DNA of 34,245 nucleotides. Origin: Rikenellaceae bacterium (GTDB lineage: Bacteria; Bacteroidota; Bacteroidia; Bacteroidales; UBA932). Position numbers and translations under genes: made by a program. The notes under the pieces were generated by a model. The model was not told the origin of the DNA, made no database searches, and was given only the letters and a program-made list of their open reading frames with translations. Positions 16,071-24,107 of this stretch are shown one piece after another (position 1 is the stretch's first letter; each line of letters starts with the position of its first letter). Location: contig CAAFZB010000044.1 of NCBI GenBank assembly GCA_900767405.1, forward strand, positions 1-34,245, written 5' to 3'.

Positions 16071-16531
16071 TACAGGCCCTGAGGCAAATCAAGGTTCAGT
16101 TCCTTAAGGGCAGGATCTGCCCCGATAATAAAGTCTTCGTGCAGAGGGATGAGTATCCCCCCTATCATAAGACACGGATTCCCGGGGATGGGCTCTATCC
16201 CGGTACATATCCCCACCGTCTTCCCGTTGTCGAGAATCTTCCATCCGGTAAAGTCCTCGAACTCATCCTCTTCGAACTCGATGTCGGCCATTATCGCGCG
16301 CCCGACAAGTTCCTCGGCGTCGGTAAGGTTTTCCACATCGTTCAGATGGATTATCGCTTTCGAGCTCCCCTTTGGGGAAATGTCAAGAATAAAAAACGGA
16401 ACCGGCAGTCCATCGAATTCGATGTATACCGGTTCCTTAAGGTCGATTTCTTCGGGGGTTACGTCATAAAGTCCTACAAGGACTCCACCGTCGGTCCCGT
16501 TCGATTTCAGAATTTTGGCTATCTGGAGCAT
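16067..16531 (-). CDS. rimM: Ribosome maturation factor RimM
   Basis: RimM binds S19 and helps assemble the 30S head. The 154-residue protein has the N-terminal RimM domain (LQIAKILKSNGTDGGVLV; FFILDISPKGSSKAIIHL; NLTDAEELVGRAIMA) and a C-terminal PRC barrel (GWKILDNGKTVGICTG; LMIGGILIPLHEDFI). It starts in a TAATG overlap with rpsP, the usual pairing. Slightly short for the family but with both domains. Confidence 0.9.
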   Translation of the reverse strand: MLQIAKILKSNGTDGGVLVGLYDVTPEEIDLKEPVYIEFDGLPVPFFILDISPKGSSKAIIHLNDVENLTDAEELVGRAIMADIEFEEDEFEDFTGWKILDNGKTVGICTGIEPIPGNPCLMIGGILIPLHEDFIIGADPALKELNLDLPQGLY

Positions 16532-17082
16532 TAAGCCTCGGCGGGAGCTTCTGCAGCTTCCTCTGTAGCAGGTGCTTCCTCGGCAGCAGCCTCTGCAGCC
16601 TGGGCTGCCTGCTGAGCTGCGAGTTCCTCGGCCTTCTTGGCGATAGCCTCGGCACGTGCTGCATTTACCTTTGACTCCTCGGCCTTTGCGGCCTTCTTGG
16701 CGTCGATTGCGGCATTCTTGATGCCGGTCTTCTTAGCCTCGATCTTGGCGTCCTTCTGAGCCTTCCAGTCGTTGAACTTCTTGTCTGCTTCGGCCTGTGT
16801 GAGGGCTCCCTTTGCTACACCACCGTCAAGGTGATTGCGAAGAAGCACTCCCTCGTAAGAGAGAAGCCTGCGGCATACGAGTGTGGGCTGGGCACCAACC
16901 TTAATCCAAGCAAGAGCCCTCTCGAAATTGAGGACGATTGTTGCGGGGTTTGTGTTGGGGTTGTAAGTGCCGATCTCCTCGATGTAACGACCGTCACGGG
17001 GTGAGCGTGAATCTGCCACTACAATGTGGAAGAATGCAAAATTCTTCTTTCCGTGGCGCTGTAAACGAATTTTAACAGCCAT
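16531..17082 (-). CDS. rpsP: 30S ribosomal protein S16 with long C-terminal tail
   Basis: S16 is a primary binder of the 5' domain of 16S rRNA. The S16 core spans residues 1-85 (KIRLQRHGKKNFAFFHIVVADSRSPRDG; IGTYNPN; ALAWIKVGAQPT). Residues about 90-183 are a low-complexity tail rich in Ala, Lys and Glu, ending in Ala/Glu repeats, as is usual in Bacteroidota S16. A -7 box 54 nt upstream and a leader hairpin precede it; rimM follows. Confidence 0.95.
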   Translation of the reverse strand: MAVKIRLQRHGKKNFAFFHIVVADSRSPRDGRYIEEIGTYNPNTNPATIVLNFERALAWIKVGAQPTLVCRRLLSYEGVLLRNHLDGGVAKGALTQAEADKKFNDWKAQKDAKIEAKKTGIKNAAIDAKKAAKAEESKVNAARAEAIAKKAEELAAQQAAQAAEAAAEEAPATEEAAEAPAEA

Positions 17083-17114
17083 TGTTAATCTGTTTTAAAT
17101 GTTAAACCTTAATT

Positions 17115-17131
17115 CGCTCTTCTCGAGAGCG
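17115..17131 (-). promoter_or_regulatory. Leader hairpin of rpsP mRNA
   Basis: CGCTCT and AGAGCG form a 6-bp GC-rich stem around a 5-nt loop, beginning about 2 nt after the predicted start site of the rpsP-rimM transcript. It could stabilise the mRNA 5' end or be a site for autoregulation; nothing in the sequence decides between these. Confidence 0.4.
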
Positions 17132-17136
17132 GACGG

Positions 17137-17144
17137 CAAAGTTA
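17137..17144 (-). promoter_or_regulatory. -7 box TAACTTTG of rpsP-rimM
   Basis: On the minus strand TAACTTTG is followed by C, the extended consensus, with TTT in place of TTG 19 nt upstream. The predicted leader is about 50 nt. Confidence 0.6.
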
Positions 17145-17153
17145 TAAAATTAT

Positions 17154-17184
17154 TTTGGAATTTAAATAAAATAGTCTATTTTTG
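17154..17184 (+). promoter_or_regulatory. Promoter of tRNA-Leu: TTTG-N19-TATTTTTG
   Basis: TTTG (17154-17157), exactly 19 nt, then TATTTTTG (17177-17184). The tRNA 5' end is 16 nt beyond the box, so the leader is about 12 nt. Confidence 0.8.
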
Positions 17185-17199
17185 CAGTCCCAAATAACT

Positions 17200-17282
17200 G
17201 CGGTAGTGGTGAAATGGTAGACACGCTACTTTGAGGGGGTAGTGGGCATTGGCCTGTGTGAGTTCGACTCTCACCTACCGCA
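17200..17282 (+). tRNA. tRNA-Leu (anticodon GAG)
   Basis: The acceptor GCGGTAG pairs with CTACCGC. The anticodon stem CTACT/GGTAG (one T-G pair) holds the loop TTGAGGG with GAG at 34-36. A long class II variable arm is present, and the T arm GTGAG-TTCGACT-CTCAC is standard. The discriminator is A and CCA is not encoded. It reads CUC and CUU codons. A strong promoter lies upstream and a terminator downstream, so it is a single-gene transcript. Confidence 0.95.
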
Positions 17283-17288
17283 CGAAAG

Positions 17289-17314
17289 ACCGGCTGGAAT
17301 TCAGCCGGTTTTTT
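17289..17314 (+). terminator. Rho-independent terminator of tRNA-Leu
   Basis: ACCGGCTG and CAGCCGGT form an 8-bp GC-rich stem around GAATT, followed by a run of six T. It begins 7 nt after the tRNA. Confidence 0.92.
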
Positions 17315-17339
17315 GTATGCATCCATGCAGACGAATGAG

Positions 17340-17394
17340 ATTGCGGGTCGGGGCCCGCAATGACACCTCTGGTCATCCCGGACCCGATCCGGGA
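17340..17394. repeat. REP-like pair of palindromes
   Basis: Two GC-rich dyads lie 14 bp apart between the tRNA-Leu terminator and the stop of the DUF5686 gene. The first is ATTGCGGG-N6-CCCGCAAT (17340-17361), the second TCCCGGA-CCCGA-TCCGGGA (17376-17394). The second closely resembles the GTCATCCCGGA...TCCGGGATCC intergenic repeats known from Proteobacteria, whose spurious translation contains IPDRVRDD-like strings; that string is also encoded here. No second copy is seen in this window. The 105-bp gap contains no gene. Confidence 0.65.
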
Positions 17395-17419
17395 TCCAAT
17401 TCACTCGTATGTACGAAAA

Positions 17420-19897
17420 TCAGAAGCGGAATTCAAGGCCAACCGTGACGCAGAACTTCTGGCGGGCAGATTCCCGGTGGGTGAGGCGCCAGACGCAGTC
17501 GACCCTGAACAGCTGCAGGATATTGGAGATTCCCGCGCCAAGTTCGATATACGGCATATTCCCCAGGCTCTTCATCCCCTGCGGAAACATCATAAATGCG
17601 TTCGACCCTTCGATAAGAGGATTGTTGCGGTCTGACAGGAATCCGTAAGCCGCCTTGAACGTAAACTCCTCCCTTAGCTTGAGTTCCTTAATGAGAGGTA
17701 TCTTCCCGAGGAAGAAACCGTTGAAATTATGATGCCACAGAAGGGAGAACCAGCTGTCCGAGGCAAACTCGAAGAAATCGATGCAGGAGAAGGCCGATTT
17801 GTCCAGGATATATGTGCCGTTCCCTTCGAACAGATGAAGGAACGGATAAGGTACCTTCCCTATGATTGTCCCCGCATTGAAATGAATCTTGCTCATTCCT
17901 ACCGGAGGTATCCTCACCTTCCAGTCTACCGTGAGTTCAGGACGCACGAAACCGTAGTCCCCCTTTCTTATTCCGGGGATTGCTCCGGTCACGTCCAGGC
18001 TCACCACGGGATAATTGGTATGGACATAGGTCTTTATGAAATGGCCCCTGTTCACAGTCTCGTCCTTCGAGAACCTTACAAGGAGATGAAGCTCGTTGGA
18101 AGCGATGCTTTCGATAGGATTTCCCTTCAGATCCACCATAGGGACAAACTCATTGGCAAAATAGCGGACCATTTTTACATCACTCTGTATGTTAACATTT
18201 GTGTTAACCTCGTGTTCATAGCAGGCCGAAAAGCTTGTCGTCTGACAAAGTTTCTGGGCCTTTCCCTTACCCAGTACAGAGGCCAGGATATTGCCGTCGG
18301 TATAGCTGCTTGTGCCTCTTCCCAGCTGAAAAACGTCATACTTTGCATCCAGGGTGAGTTTCCTGGTAGGCTCCTTGGAGAAAAGATATTCGTAGGTCAG
18401 GCCCCCTTTCGGCTTCCGGTCCTTGAACCCGTACGCGGCATACGCCGTCCAGCGGAATTTCTTGCTCAGGTCCTTGGAAGTGTGTATTCCCATCTGGACC
18501 CTCGCCCCCTCCAGGTTGTTGAAACTTATTATCTTGTGATACGGGCCAAGGCCTATCTTCCCTATGTCCCAATATCCGTTTATAACAGTATAGATTACAT
18601 CGTACCAGGTCTTGTAGGTAGATGTCTCCTTGACCCGGTCCACCATCCTGTAGATGTTCTTTTCCTTTTCGGTGAGGGCGTAGGGACGGTTTTTCTCCCA
18701 ATATTCGTCCCCGTAATAATTGGAATCCTTCTCTACCTTCACCTTGTCGGTCCTGTCAATCACTACATTGTCGAAACGGGGGTTGCTGTAACTCAGTTCC
18801 CTTTTGCCGACAAGGGATATCGCCTTTGATGAGTCGGCAAGAACTATCGAAAAGTCGGCATACAGATTCTCCCGCTTGTAAAACCAGGTTGAATCCTCAA
18901 GCCGCTGGTACTCAACGTCAATCACTATATCCCTCACCCAGTTTACATTGCCTCCGTGCTTCATCTTGGCGCGAATGGAGCGCAAGGCGAAATCTCCGGC
19001 ATCGACCAGCATCTCTCCGTCCAGAGCAGGACTGGAAATGCCCGGCTTGGGATGATAGTGGACAAGGTAGGTCTTTCTGGAATCAATGGAGAGGGTGTCC
19101 ACCATATAGTAGTTGTAGTACAGCAAGCCTCCGCCCTGAATGGGAGAAGGGAACTCTATGTCGAAACTGTTTACGAAATTCTGGTAGAAATTGCATTTCA
19201 GGTGCATACTGCCGGTGAACTGGGTCAGCAGATTGGCGTCGGGGTTCACTCCGGAGATCCTGTTCGCAACAATGGTTTCGCTGTTTGCCTCGGGGTTGCA
19301 GGTATGATAGCGCTCGGCTATCGATTCCGATATCATTGCCGGGAGATACGGGACACCGCTCACAGTCGTAGTGTCCATATTTTCAAAGACAAAACCTAGT
19401 TTTTCAAGGAATCTCCTGTTTGTAAGCTGCTCCCTGGCGTGGGTGAGCCCTATTTCCATCTTGTTGTAGACACTGCAGCTGTAAGCAGGCCTGTTTTCGG
19501 GGTTGTTCCTTGCCCTGTTTGCCTCTATGCCGGCCAAAAGCCTCTTTATTTTCCTGTTGTCCGCCTTGACTACGACTTCATACAGCCGCGTGTCAGAGAG
19601 CTCCATCACAAAGTCTACGGTAGTGAAAGCCCCTTTCCTCACGTTTTTCTCCTGAGTCCTGTAACCCAGATACTGGCAAACCAGGACATCGGGCACAGAC
19701 TCCCTGGTCTCCAGAATATAATATCCGTCCATATCGGTCGTAAGACCAATGGTCGTTCCTTTGAAGAAAATGCCCGCGAACGGTATTCCCTCCCCTGTCA
19801 CAGAATCCGTCACCCTTCCCCTTACCTTGGTAATCTGGGAAAAGGCCGCCGTACCGCAGCACAGCAGGAGCAGAACTGTAATCAGGGCTTTTCTCAT
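17420..19897 (-). CDS. DUF5686 family outer-membrane protein with regulatory-like domain
   Basis: An 825-residue envelope protein. A signal peptide (residues 1-20, ending AAFSQ) precedes a CarboxypepD_reg-like domain (about 23-100: VRGRVTDSVTGEGIPFAGIFF, TTDMDGYYIL, CQYLGYRTQ). The remainder has the beta-rich organisation of DUF5686, ending in a Phe (GLEFRF) typical of outer-membrane barrels. Function of the family is unknown; TonB-dependent or surface-assembly roles have been proposed by analogy only. The gene ends the suf-ispE operon: its ATG overlaps the ispE stop (ATGA). Confidence 0.85.
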   Translation of the reverse strand: MRKALITVLLLLCCGTAAFSQITKVRGRVTDSVTGEGIPFAGIFFKGTTIGLTTDMDGYYILETRESVPDVLVCQYLGYRTQEKNVRKGAFTTVDFVMELSDTRLYEVVVKADNRKIKRLLAGIEANRARNNPENRPAYSCSVYNKMEIGLTHAREQLTNRRFLEKLGFVFENMDTTTVSGVPYLPAMISESIAERYHTCNPEANSETIVANRISGVNPDANLLTQFTGSMHLKCNFYQNFVNSFDIEFPSPIQGGGLLYYNYYMVDTLSIDSRKTYLVHYHPKPGISSPALDGEMLVDAGDFALRSIRAKMKHGGNVNWVRDIVIDVEYQRLEDSTWFYKRENLYADFSIVLADSSKAISLVGKRELSYSNPRFDNVVIDRTDKVKVEKDSNYYGDEYWEKNRPYALTEKEKNIYRMVDRVKETSTYKTWYDVIYTVINGYWDIGKIGLGPYHKIISFNNLEGARVQMGIHTSKDLSKKFRWTAYAAYGFKDRKPKGGLTYEYLFSKEPTRKLTLDAKYDVFQLGRGTSSYTDGNILASVLGKGKAQKLCQTTSFSACYEHEVNTNVNIQSDVKMVRYFANEFVPMVDLKGNPIESIASNELHLLVRFSKDETVNRGHFIKTYVHTNYPVVSLDVTGAIPGIRKGDYGFVRPELTVDWKVRIPPVGMSKIHFNAGTIIGKVPYPFLHLFEGNGTYILDKSAFSCIDFFEFASDSWFSLLWHHNFNGFFLGKIPLIKELKLREEFTFKAAYGFLSDRNNPLIEGSNAFMMFPQGMKSLGNMPYIELGAGISNILQLFRVDCVWRLTHRESARQKFCVTVGLEFRF

Positions 19898-20667
19898 TTT
19901 CTGAAAAGTGCAAAGACAGCTGCGCCGGAGCCTGACATCGATGCATATTCAGCTCCCTGCGCATAGAATTTTTCCTTAAGGGAGGCTATCGCCGGATGAT
20001 TGGGCAGTACGCTCTGCTCGAAATCATTCCGGAGAGCATCCCTCCACCGGCATACGGGCAGTTTCAGTACCTCCTCCAAAGACGGAAGGTCCTGCGCCCG
20101 CCTGTCCCTGGGGATAATGTCGGAATATGCTTCCCTTGTGCTGACACTCTCTCCCAAAGGGATTTCCACCCTTATTTCATAATCGTCGACATTTACCGGG
20201 CAGGCCGACAGTATCTCTCCCCTGCCTCTGGCAAAACAGGGCCTGTTCTGAATGAAGAATGCACAGTCGGAGCCGAGCCGGGAGGCAAAAGACTCCAGTT
20301 CTGCGGTGCCAAGGCCCAATCCGAAAATTGAATTGAGCATCTTCAGGGCAACTGCCCCATCGGCGGAACCTCCGCCAAGTCCTGCTCCTACCGGAGAATT
20401 CTTTGTCAGATTTATTTTCACCGGCGGCAGAGAGTATTCTTTCCCTAGCAGGCGGTATGCCTGCATAGTAAGGTCATCCTCCTTGTCCCAGCCCCCGTAA
20501 CAAGGGCCTCCGATGGTTATCGAAGTACTTTCCGCCCGCTCTATTTCCAGGACATCCCCATACCCGAAGTAAGGCAGAAAGACAGTCTCCAAATCGTGGA
20601 AACCATCTTCCCTGCGGTGCAGGACGTGAAGTCCGAGGTTTATCTTTACGTTCGTGCGGGAAATCAT
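19894..20667 (-). CDS. ispE: 4-diphosphocytidyl-2-C-methyl-D-erythritol kinase IspE
   Basis: IspE phosphorylates CDP-methylerythritol in the MEP isoprenoid pathway. The 257-residue GHMP kinase has K8 and N10 in NVKINLGL, the ATP-binding SPVGAGLGGGSADGA (91-105), D134 in GSDCAFF, and the C-terminal MSGSGAAVF. The open frame continues upstream, but ATG 20667 overlaps the sufD stop (ATGA) and gives the standard N-terminus, so the longer form was rejected. Slightly short of the usual 280 residues. Its position behind suf links it to an Fe-S-dependent pathway (IspG and IspH need clusters). Confidence 0.93.
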   Translation of the reverse strand: MISRTNVKINLGLHVLHRREDGFHDLETVFLPYFGYGDVLEIERAESTSITIGGPCYGGWDKEDDLTMQAYRLLGKEYSLPPVKINLTKNSPVGAGLGGGSADGAVALKMLNSIFGLGLGTAELESFASRLGSDCAFFIQNRPCFARGRGEILSACPVNVDDYEIRVEIPLGESVSTREAYSDIIPRDRRAQDLPSLEEVLKLPVCRWRDALRNDFEQSVLPNHPAIASLKEKFYAQGAEYASMSGSGAAVFALFRK

Positions 20668-21257
20668 AGACGCTTTATGATATCTTCCTGCATCTCGAGC
20701 GGAAGGCGCTGGAGTACAGGCGAAAGGAATGAAATTATCTGAAGGCGGCGGGCCTGGTCTTCGGGAATTCCGCGGGACCTCATATAAAACAGTTCGTCCA
20801 CGCTCAGGAACCCGCTTGTAGCCCCGTGGGAGCACTCGACGTCGTCGGCATAAATCTCGAGCTGGGGTCGGGTGGAGATAAGCGCATCCCTGCTCAAAAG
20901 AATTGACCTGCACTCCTGGCTTGCCTTTGTTTTCTGGGAATCCTTCCTAACGTAGATAAGTCCGTCGAAACTGACCTTCGACTTTCCGTCCAGGATGCCT
21001 TTGAAAAGCTGCCGGCTCACACTCCCTCCCGCATTGTGCCGGACGTTCATATTGAGAGAAAGTGTCTCGGAGCCTTTGCACAGGTACATACCGGCAATGT
21101 CCACCTCGCAGCCCTCCCCCTCTATGTCAACCTGCAGAGATATCTCTGCACTGACTCCGGGAAGCGCTACCAGAGTCCACTGAACGCTCTGGCCGCCCTC
21201 CAGGCAAAGCCTTTCGGGCAGATGGTCCTGTCCTATTATGAATATCCTCTTATCCAT
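20664..21257 (-). CDS. sufD: Short SufD: Fe-S scaffold, C-terminal half only
   Basis: SufD partners SufB and SufC in Fe-S cluster assembly. This protein is 197 residues, under half the usual length of about 430: it keeps only the beta-helix core and the C-terminal helical segment. The conserved tail is clear (QLEIYADDVECSHGATSG, then LFYMRSRGIPEDQARRL), including the His of the SufB-facing cluster site. The N-terminal helical domain is missing, and the gene overlaps sufC by 8 nt so there is no room for it upstream. Whether this is a small authentic SufD or a reduced form is inference. Confidence 0.85.
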   Translation of the reverse strand: MDKRIFIIGQDHLPERLCLEGGQSVQWTLVALPGVSAEISLQVDIEGEGCEVDIAGMYLCKGSETLSLNMNVRHNAGGSVSRQLFKGILDGKSKVSFDGLIYVRKDSQKTKASQECRSILLSRDALISTRPQLEIYADDVECSHGATSGFLSVDELFYMRSRGIPEDQARRLQIISFLSPVLQRLPLEMQEDIIKRL

Positions 21258-21996
21258 TTATGCTCTCGAAACCTTCTTTCCATATGAAGTCGGCCAGGTC
21301 GGGTCCTCCGGTCCTGACTATCCTGCCATCCTTGAGGACGTGCACAATATCCGGCTCGATATATTCCAGCAACTTCTGGTAATGTGTTATGATAACGAAC
21401 GAACGCTCCGGCGAACGAAGCGAATTCACCCCGTCAGACACTATCTTGAGCGCATCTACGTCAAGACCCGAATCGGTCTCGTCCAGAATTGCAAGAGAGG
21501 GTTCCAGCATTGCCATCTGGAAAATCTCGTTGCGTTTCTTCTCTCCGCCAGAGAATCCCACGTTTACTTCCCGGCGGGCGAACTCCCCCTTCATCTGAAC
21601 CAGAGCCATCTTTTCTTTAAGAAGTTTGAGGAAGTCGGCGGGAGTGAGGTCCGGAAGGCCCTGCGCCTTGCGTCTGGCAGAGATGGCGGCCTTCATAAAA
21701 TTGGTTATGCTGACCCCCGGAATTTCCACGGGATATTGGAAACTGAGGAAAATACCCGCCCAGGAACGCTCTTCCGGGGTCATAGCCAGCAGGTCAGCCC
21801 CGTCGAAAAGGATTTCTCCCTCGGACACCTTGAAGTCCGGGCGGCCGGTAAGAACCGCGCTCAAAGTGGATTTCCCCGCCCCGTTGGGACCCATAATAAC
21901 GTGAACCTCACCTTTTCGTATCTGCAGATCCACCCCCTTGAGGATTTCCTTGCCTTCTACACCGGCGTGCAGATTCTTGATTAAGAGTTCTTCCAT
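21250..21996 (-). CDS. sufC: Fe-S cluster assembly ATPase SufC
   Basis: SufC is the ABC ATPase that drives SufB-SufD rearrangement. The 248-residue protein has Walker A GPNGAGKST (36-44), signature FSGGEKKRNE, Walker B LAILDETDSGLD and the switch His in ITHYQKLL. It starts 1 nt after the pnuC stop and overlaps sufD. Confidence 0.96.
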   Translation of the reverse strand: MEELLIKNLHAGVEGKEILKGVDLQIRKGEVHVIMGPNGAGKSTLSAVLTGRPDFKVSEGEILFDGADLLAMTPEERSWAGIFLSFQYPVEIPGVSITNFMKAAISARRKAQGLPDLTPADFLKLLKEKMALVQMKGEFARREVNVGFSGGEKKRNEIFQMAMLEPSLAILDETDSGLDVDALKIVSDGVNSLRSPERSFVIITHYQKLLEYIEPDIVHVLKDGRIVRTGGPDLADFIWKEGFESING

Positions 21997-21997
21997 A

Positions 21998-22579
21998 TCA
22001 GCATTTGTTATTGTAAAGATTCTTCCAGTTAAAGAAAGAAACTATTCCGTTTATCAGATATAATGCGGCTACCGCAGTCATTGCCCACAGGTTCGAAGTA
22101 GCGTACAAAACAATGTTTGCGGCATTTACAGCCATCCATACATACCAGCATTCGAGACGCTTCTGGGCGCTCAGGTACTGGGCCAGGAAGGTTAGCATAA
22201 GTATATATGCATCCAGCCAGGGAAGCGGGTCAGCCGTATAGGCAGAAAGAATGCTTCCAAGGATGGCACCACCGCTGAGTATGATGCCGGCATATGCTCC
22301 CCATCCCTTCAGGTTCACCTTGCTTACACGAAGTTTTCTGGAGTCGCCCACGCTTCTTTCATAAGACTTCGGATGCGTCCAGCGGTAATGACCGAAGATA
22401 TTGATGGCAAAGGCTACAGGCTGCAGCGCCATTGCGGCAAACAGCGACTGATTCCAAAAAAGCACGGCCAGGAACACGTTGTACACATACCCGATGTAGA
22501 AATTATATTTTGAATTCCTACCGGCGAGTATTACGCAACTCAGGCCCAGAACGGCCGATACTATCTCCCACCAATTCAT
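21998..22579 (-). CDS. pnuC: PnuC-type nicotinamide riboside transporter
   Basis: A 193-residue membrane protein with seven predicted hydrophobic segments in the PnuC (SWEET-like) fold. Segments typical of the family include the N-terminal WWEIVSAVLGLSCVILAGRNS, FAINIFGHYRW and the terminal YLINGIVSFFNWKN. PnuC passes nicotinamide riboside or mononucleotide for NAD salvage; related PnuT carries thiamine, so substrate is not certain. It lies between sufB (19 nt) and sufC (1 nt), an unusual place for a vitamin transporter. Confidence 0.88.
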   Translation of the reverse strand: MNWWEIVSAVLGLSCVILAGRNSKYNFYIGYVYNVFLAVLFWNQSLFAAMALQPVAFAINIFGHYRWTHPKSYERSVGDSRKLRVSKVNLKGWGAYAGIILSGGAILGSILSAYTADPLPWLDAYILMLTFLAQYLSAQKRLECWYVWMAVNAANIVLYATSNLWAMTAVAALYLINGIVSFFNWKNLYNNKC

Positions 22580-22598
22580 TTTCCTTCAAACTTATGGT

Positions 22599-24053
22599 TT
22601 ATCCCACGGACCCCTCGAGCGAAAGCGACAGGAGTTTGCGGGCTTCTACCGCAAATTCCATAGGCAGTCTTTGAAGAACCTCGTTCGCATATCCGTTTAC
22701 AATGAGTCCTACGGCCTCTTCCGGGGGGATACCCCTCTGATTGCAGTAGAACAGCTGGTCTTCGCTTATCTTCGAAGTCGTGGCTTCGTGCTCTACCGTT
22801 GCCGTCGGATTCTGGTTCATTATTACAGGGAAGGTATGGGCACCGCAGTCGGAACCTATGAGCAGGCTGTCGCACTGCGAATAGTTTCTGGCCCCATCGG
22901 CTCCGGAATTGACCCTCACGAGTCCCCGGTAGCTGTTCTCGCTGTGTCCGGCACTGATTCCCTTGCTTATTATGCGGCTGCGGGTTCCTTTTCCTATATG
23001 TATCATTTTGGTGCCCGTGTCGGCCTGCTGGTAATTGTTCGTAAGTGCAACGGAATAGAACTCCGACGAACTGTAATCTCCCTTCAATATGGTCGAAGGA
23101 TACTTCCAGGTAACTGCCGAACCCGTTTCTACCTGAGTCCAGCTGAGATGGGAGCCTTCGCCTTTGCAGATTCCCCTCTTCGTTACAAGGTTAAGTATTC
23201 CCCCCTTGCCTTCGGCATCCCCCGGATACCAGTTCTGGACAGTGGAGTATTTTACGTCCGCTCCTTTCTCCACCACTATCTCCACCACTGCCGCGTGAAG
23301 CTGGTTTTCGTCTCTCATAGGCGCGGTACAACCCTCCATATAAGAGAGCTTCGAATCCTCATCCGCTACTATAAGTGTTCGTTCGAATTGTCCTGTGCCA
23401 CTGGCGTTTATGCGAAAATAGCTGCTAAGTTCCATAGGGCACTGGACACCTTTTGGCACATAGCAGAAAGAGCCGTCGGTGAATACCGCTGAGTTGAGGG
23501 CTGCAAAGAAATTGTCTCCAACCGGAACCACACTTGCGAGGTATTTTCTCACAAGGTGGGGATATTCGTGTACCGCCTCATTGAACGAACAGAATATTAT
23601 TCCCTTTTCCGAAAGGGTTTTCCTGAAAGTTGTCGCAACGCTCACAGAATCGAACACGGCATCCACCGCCACTTTATTCTGAGACCTGTCCTTGACTCCG
23701 GCAAGATATTCCCGCTCCGAGATGGGGATTCCAAGCTTGTCGAAAGTCTCCATCAGGGCAGGGTCTATCTCCTTCGGGCGGTCCTTGTCCTTTTTGGGAG
23801 CGGCAAAGTATATGATTTCCTTGTAATCTATTGGAGGGAGCTTAAGATGACCCCAGGAAGGCTGAGTCATCTTTTCCCAGCGGTGAAAAGCATCAAGTCT
23901 GAATTCGAGAAGCCACTCCGGCTCGTCCTTTTTCCTGGAAATAAGCCGGATGATATCCTCGTTCAGACCTTTTGGAGCAAACTCCTGCTCTACTTCGGTT
24001 ACAAAGCCCTCTTTGTATTCCTGGGATGTTATGTCCTTCAGCAGTTCATCCAT
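22599..24053 (-). CDS. sufB: Fe-S cluster assembly scaffold SufB
   Basis: SufB is the main scaffold of the SUF complex. The 484-residue protein is full length and has the conserved VPKGVQCPMELSSYFRINA, TKRGIC and VEHEATTSKISEDQLFYC (catalytic Cys and His region) and RGIPPEEAVGLIVNG. A -7 box (TAATTTTG) lies 7 nt before the ATG. It opens the operon sufB-pnuC-sufC-sufD-ispE-DUF5686; no sufS or sufE is present within the window. Confidence 0.96.
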   Translation of the reverse strand: MDELLKDITSQEYKEGFVTEVEQEFAPKGLNEDIIRLISRKKDEPEWLLEFRLDAFHRWEKMTQPSWGHLKLPPIDYKEIIYFAAPKKDKDRPKEIDPALMETFDKLGIPISEREYLAGVKDRSQNKVAVDAVFDSVSVATTFRKTLSEKGIIFCSFNEAVHEYPHLVRKYLASVVPVGDNFFAALNSAVFTDGSFCYVPKGVQCPMELSSYFRINASGTGQFERTLIVADEDSKLSYMEGCTAPMRDENQLHAAVVEIVVEKGADVKYSTVQNWYPGDAEGKGGILNLVTKRGICKGEGSHLSWTQVETGSAVTWKYPSTILKGDYSSSEFYSVALTNNYQQADTGTKMIHIGKGTRSRIISKGISAGHSENSYRGLVRVNSGADGARNYSQCDSLLIGSDCGAHTFPVIMNQNPTATVEHEATTSKISEDQLFYCNQRGIPPEEAVGLIVNGYANEVLQRLPMEFAVEARKLLSLSLEGSVG

Positions 24054-24060
24054 AGAAAGG

Positions 24061-24068
24061 CAAAATTA
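24061..24068 (-). promoter_or_regulatory. -7 box TAATTTTG of the suf operon
   Basis: On the minus strand TAATTTTG is followed by C and lies 7 nt before the sufB ATG, leaving at most a 3-nt leader. No -33 TTG at 19 nt. Confidence 0.5.
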
Positions 24069-24095
24069 CTAATTTTTTTTGACACCGGGTTTTCA

Positions 24096-24103
24096 TATAT
24101 TTG
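24096..24103 (+). promoter_or_regulatory. -7 box TATATTTG, 4 nt before the glycerophosphodiesterase ATG
   Basis: TATATTTG is followed by CAAT and the ATG at 24108. A leaderless mRNA is predicted. It is divergent from the suf operon box. Confidence 0.55.
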
Positions 24104-24107
24104 CAAT

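Noticed and set aside
17729..18829. Open frame of 366 residues on the plus strand
   Set aside because: Antisense to the DUF5686 gene; no recognisable motif, and the minus-strand protein has a signal peptide and barrel ending.
20668..20913. N-terminal extension of ispE
   Set aside because: The extension overlaps sufD out of frame and is Pro/Arg-rich; ATG 20667 gives the standard IspE N-terminus and an ATGA overlap.
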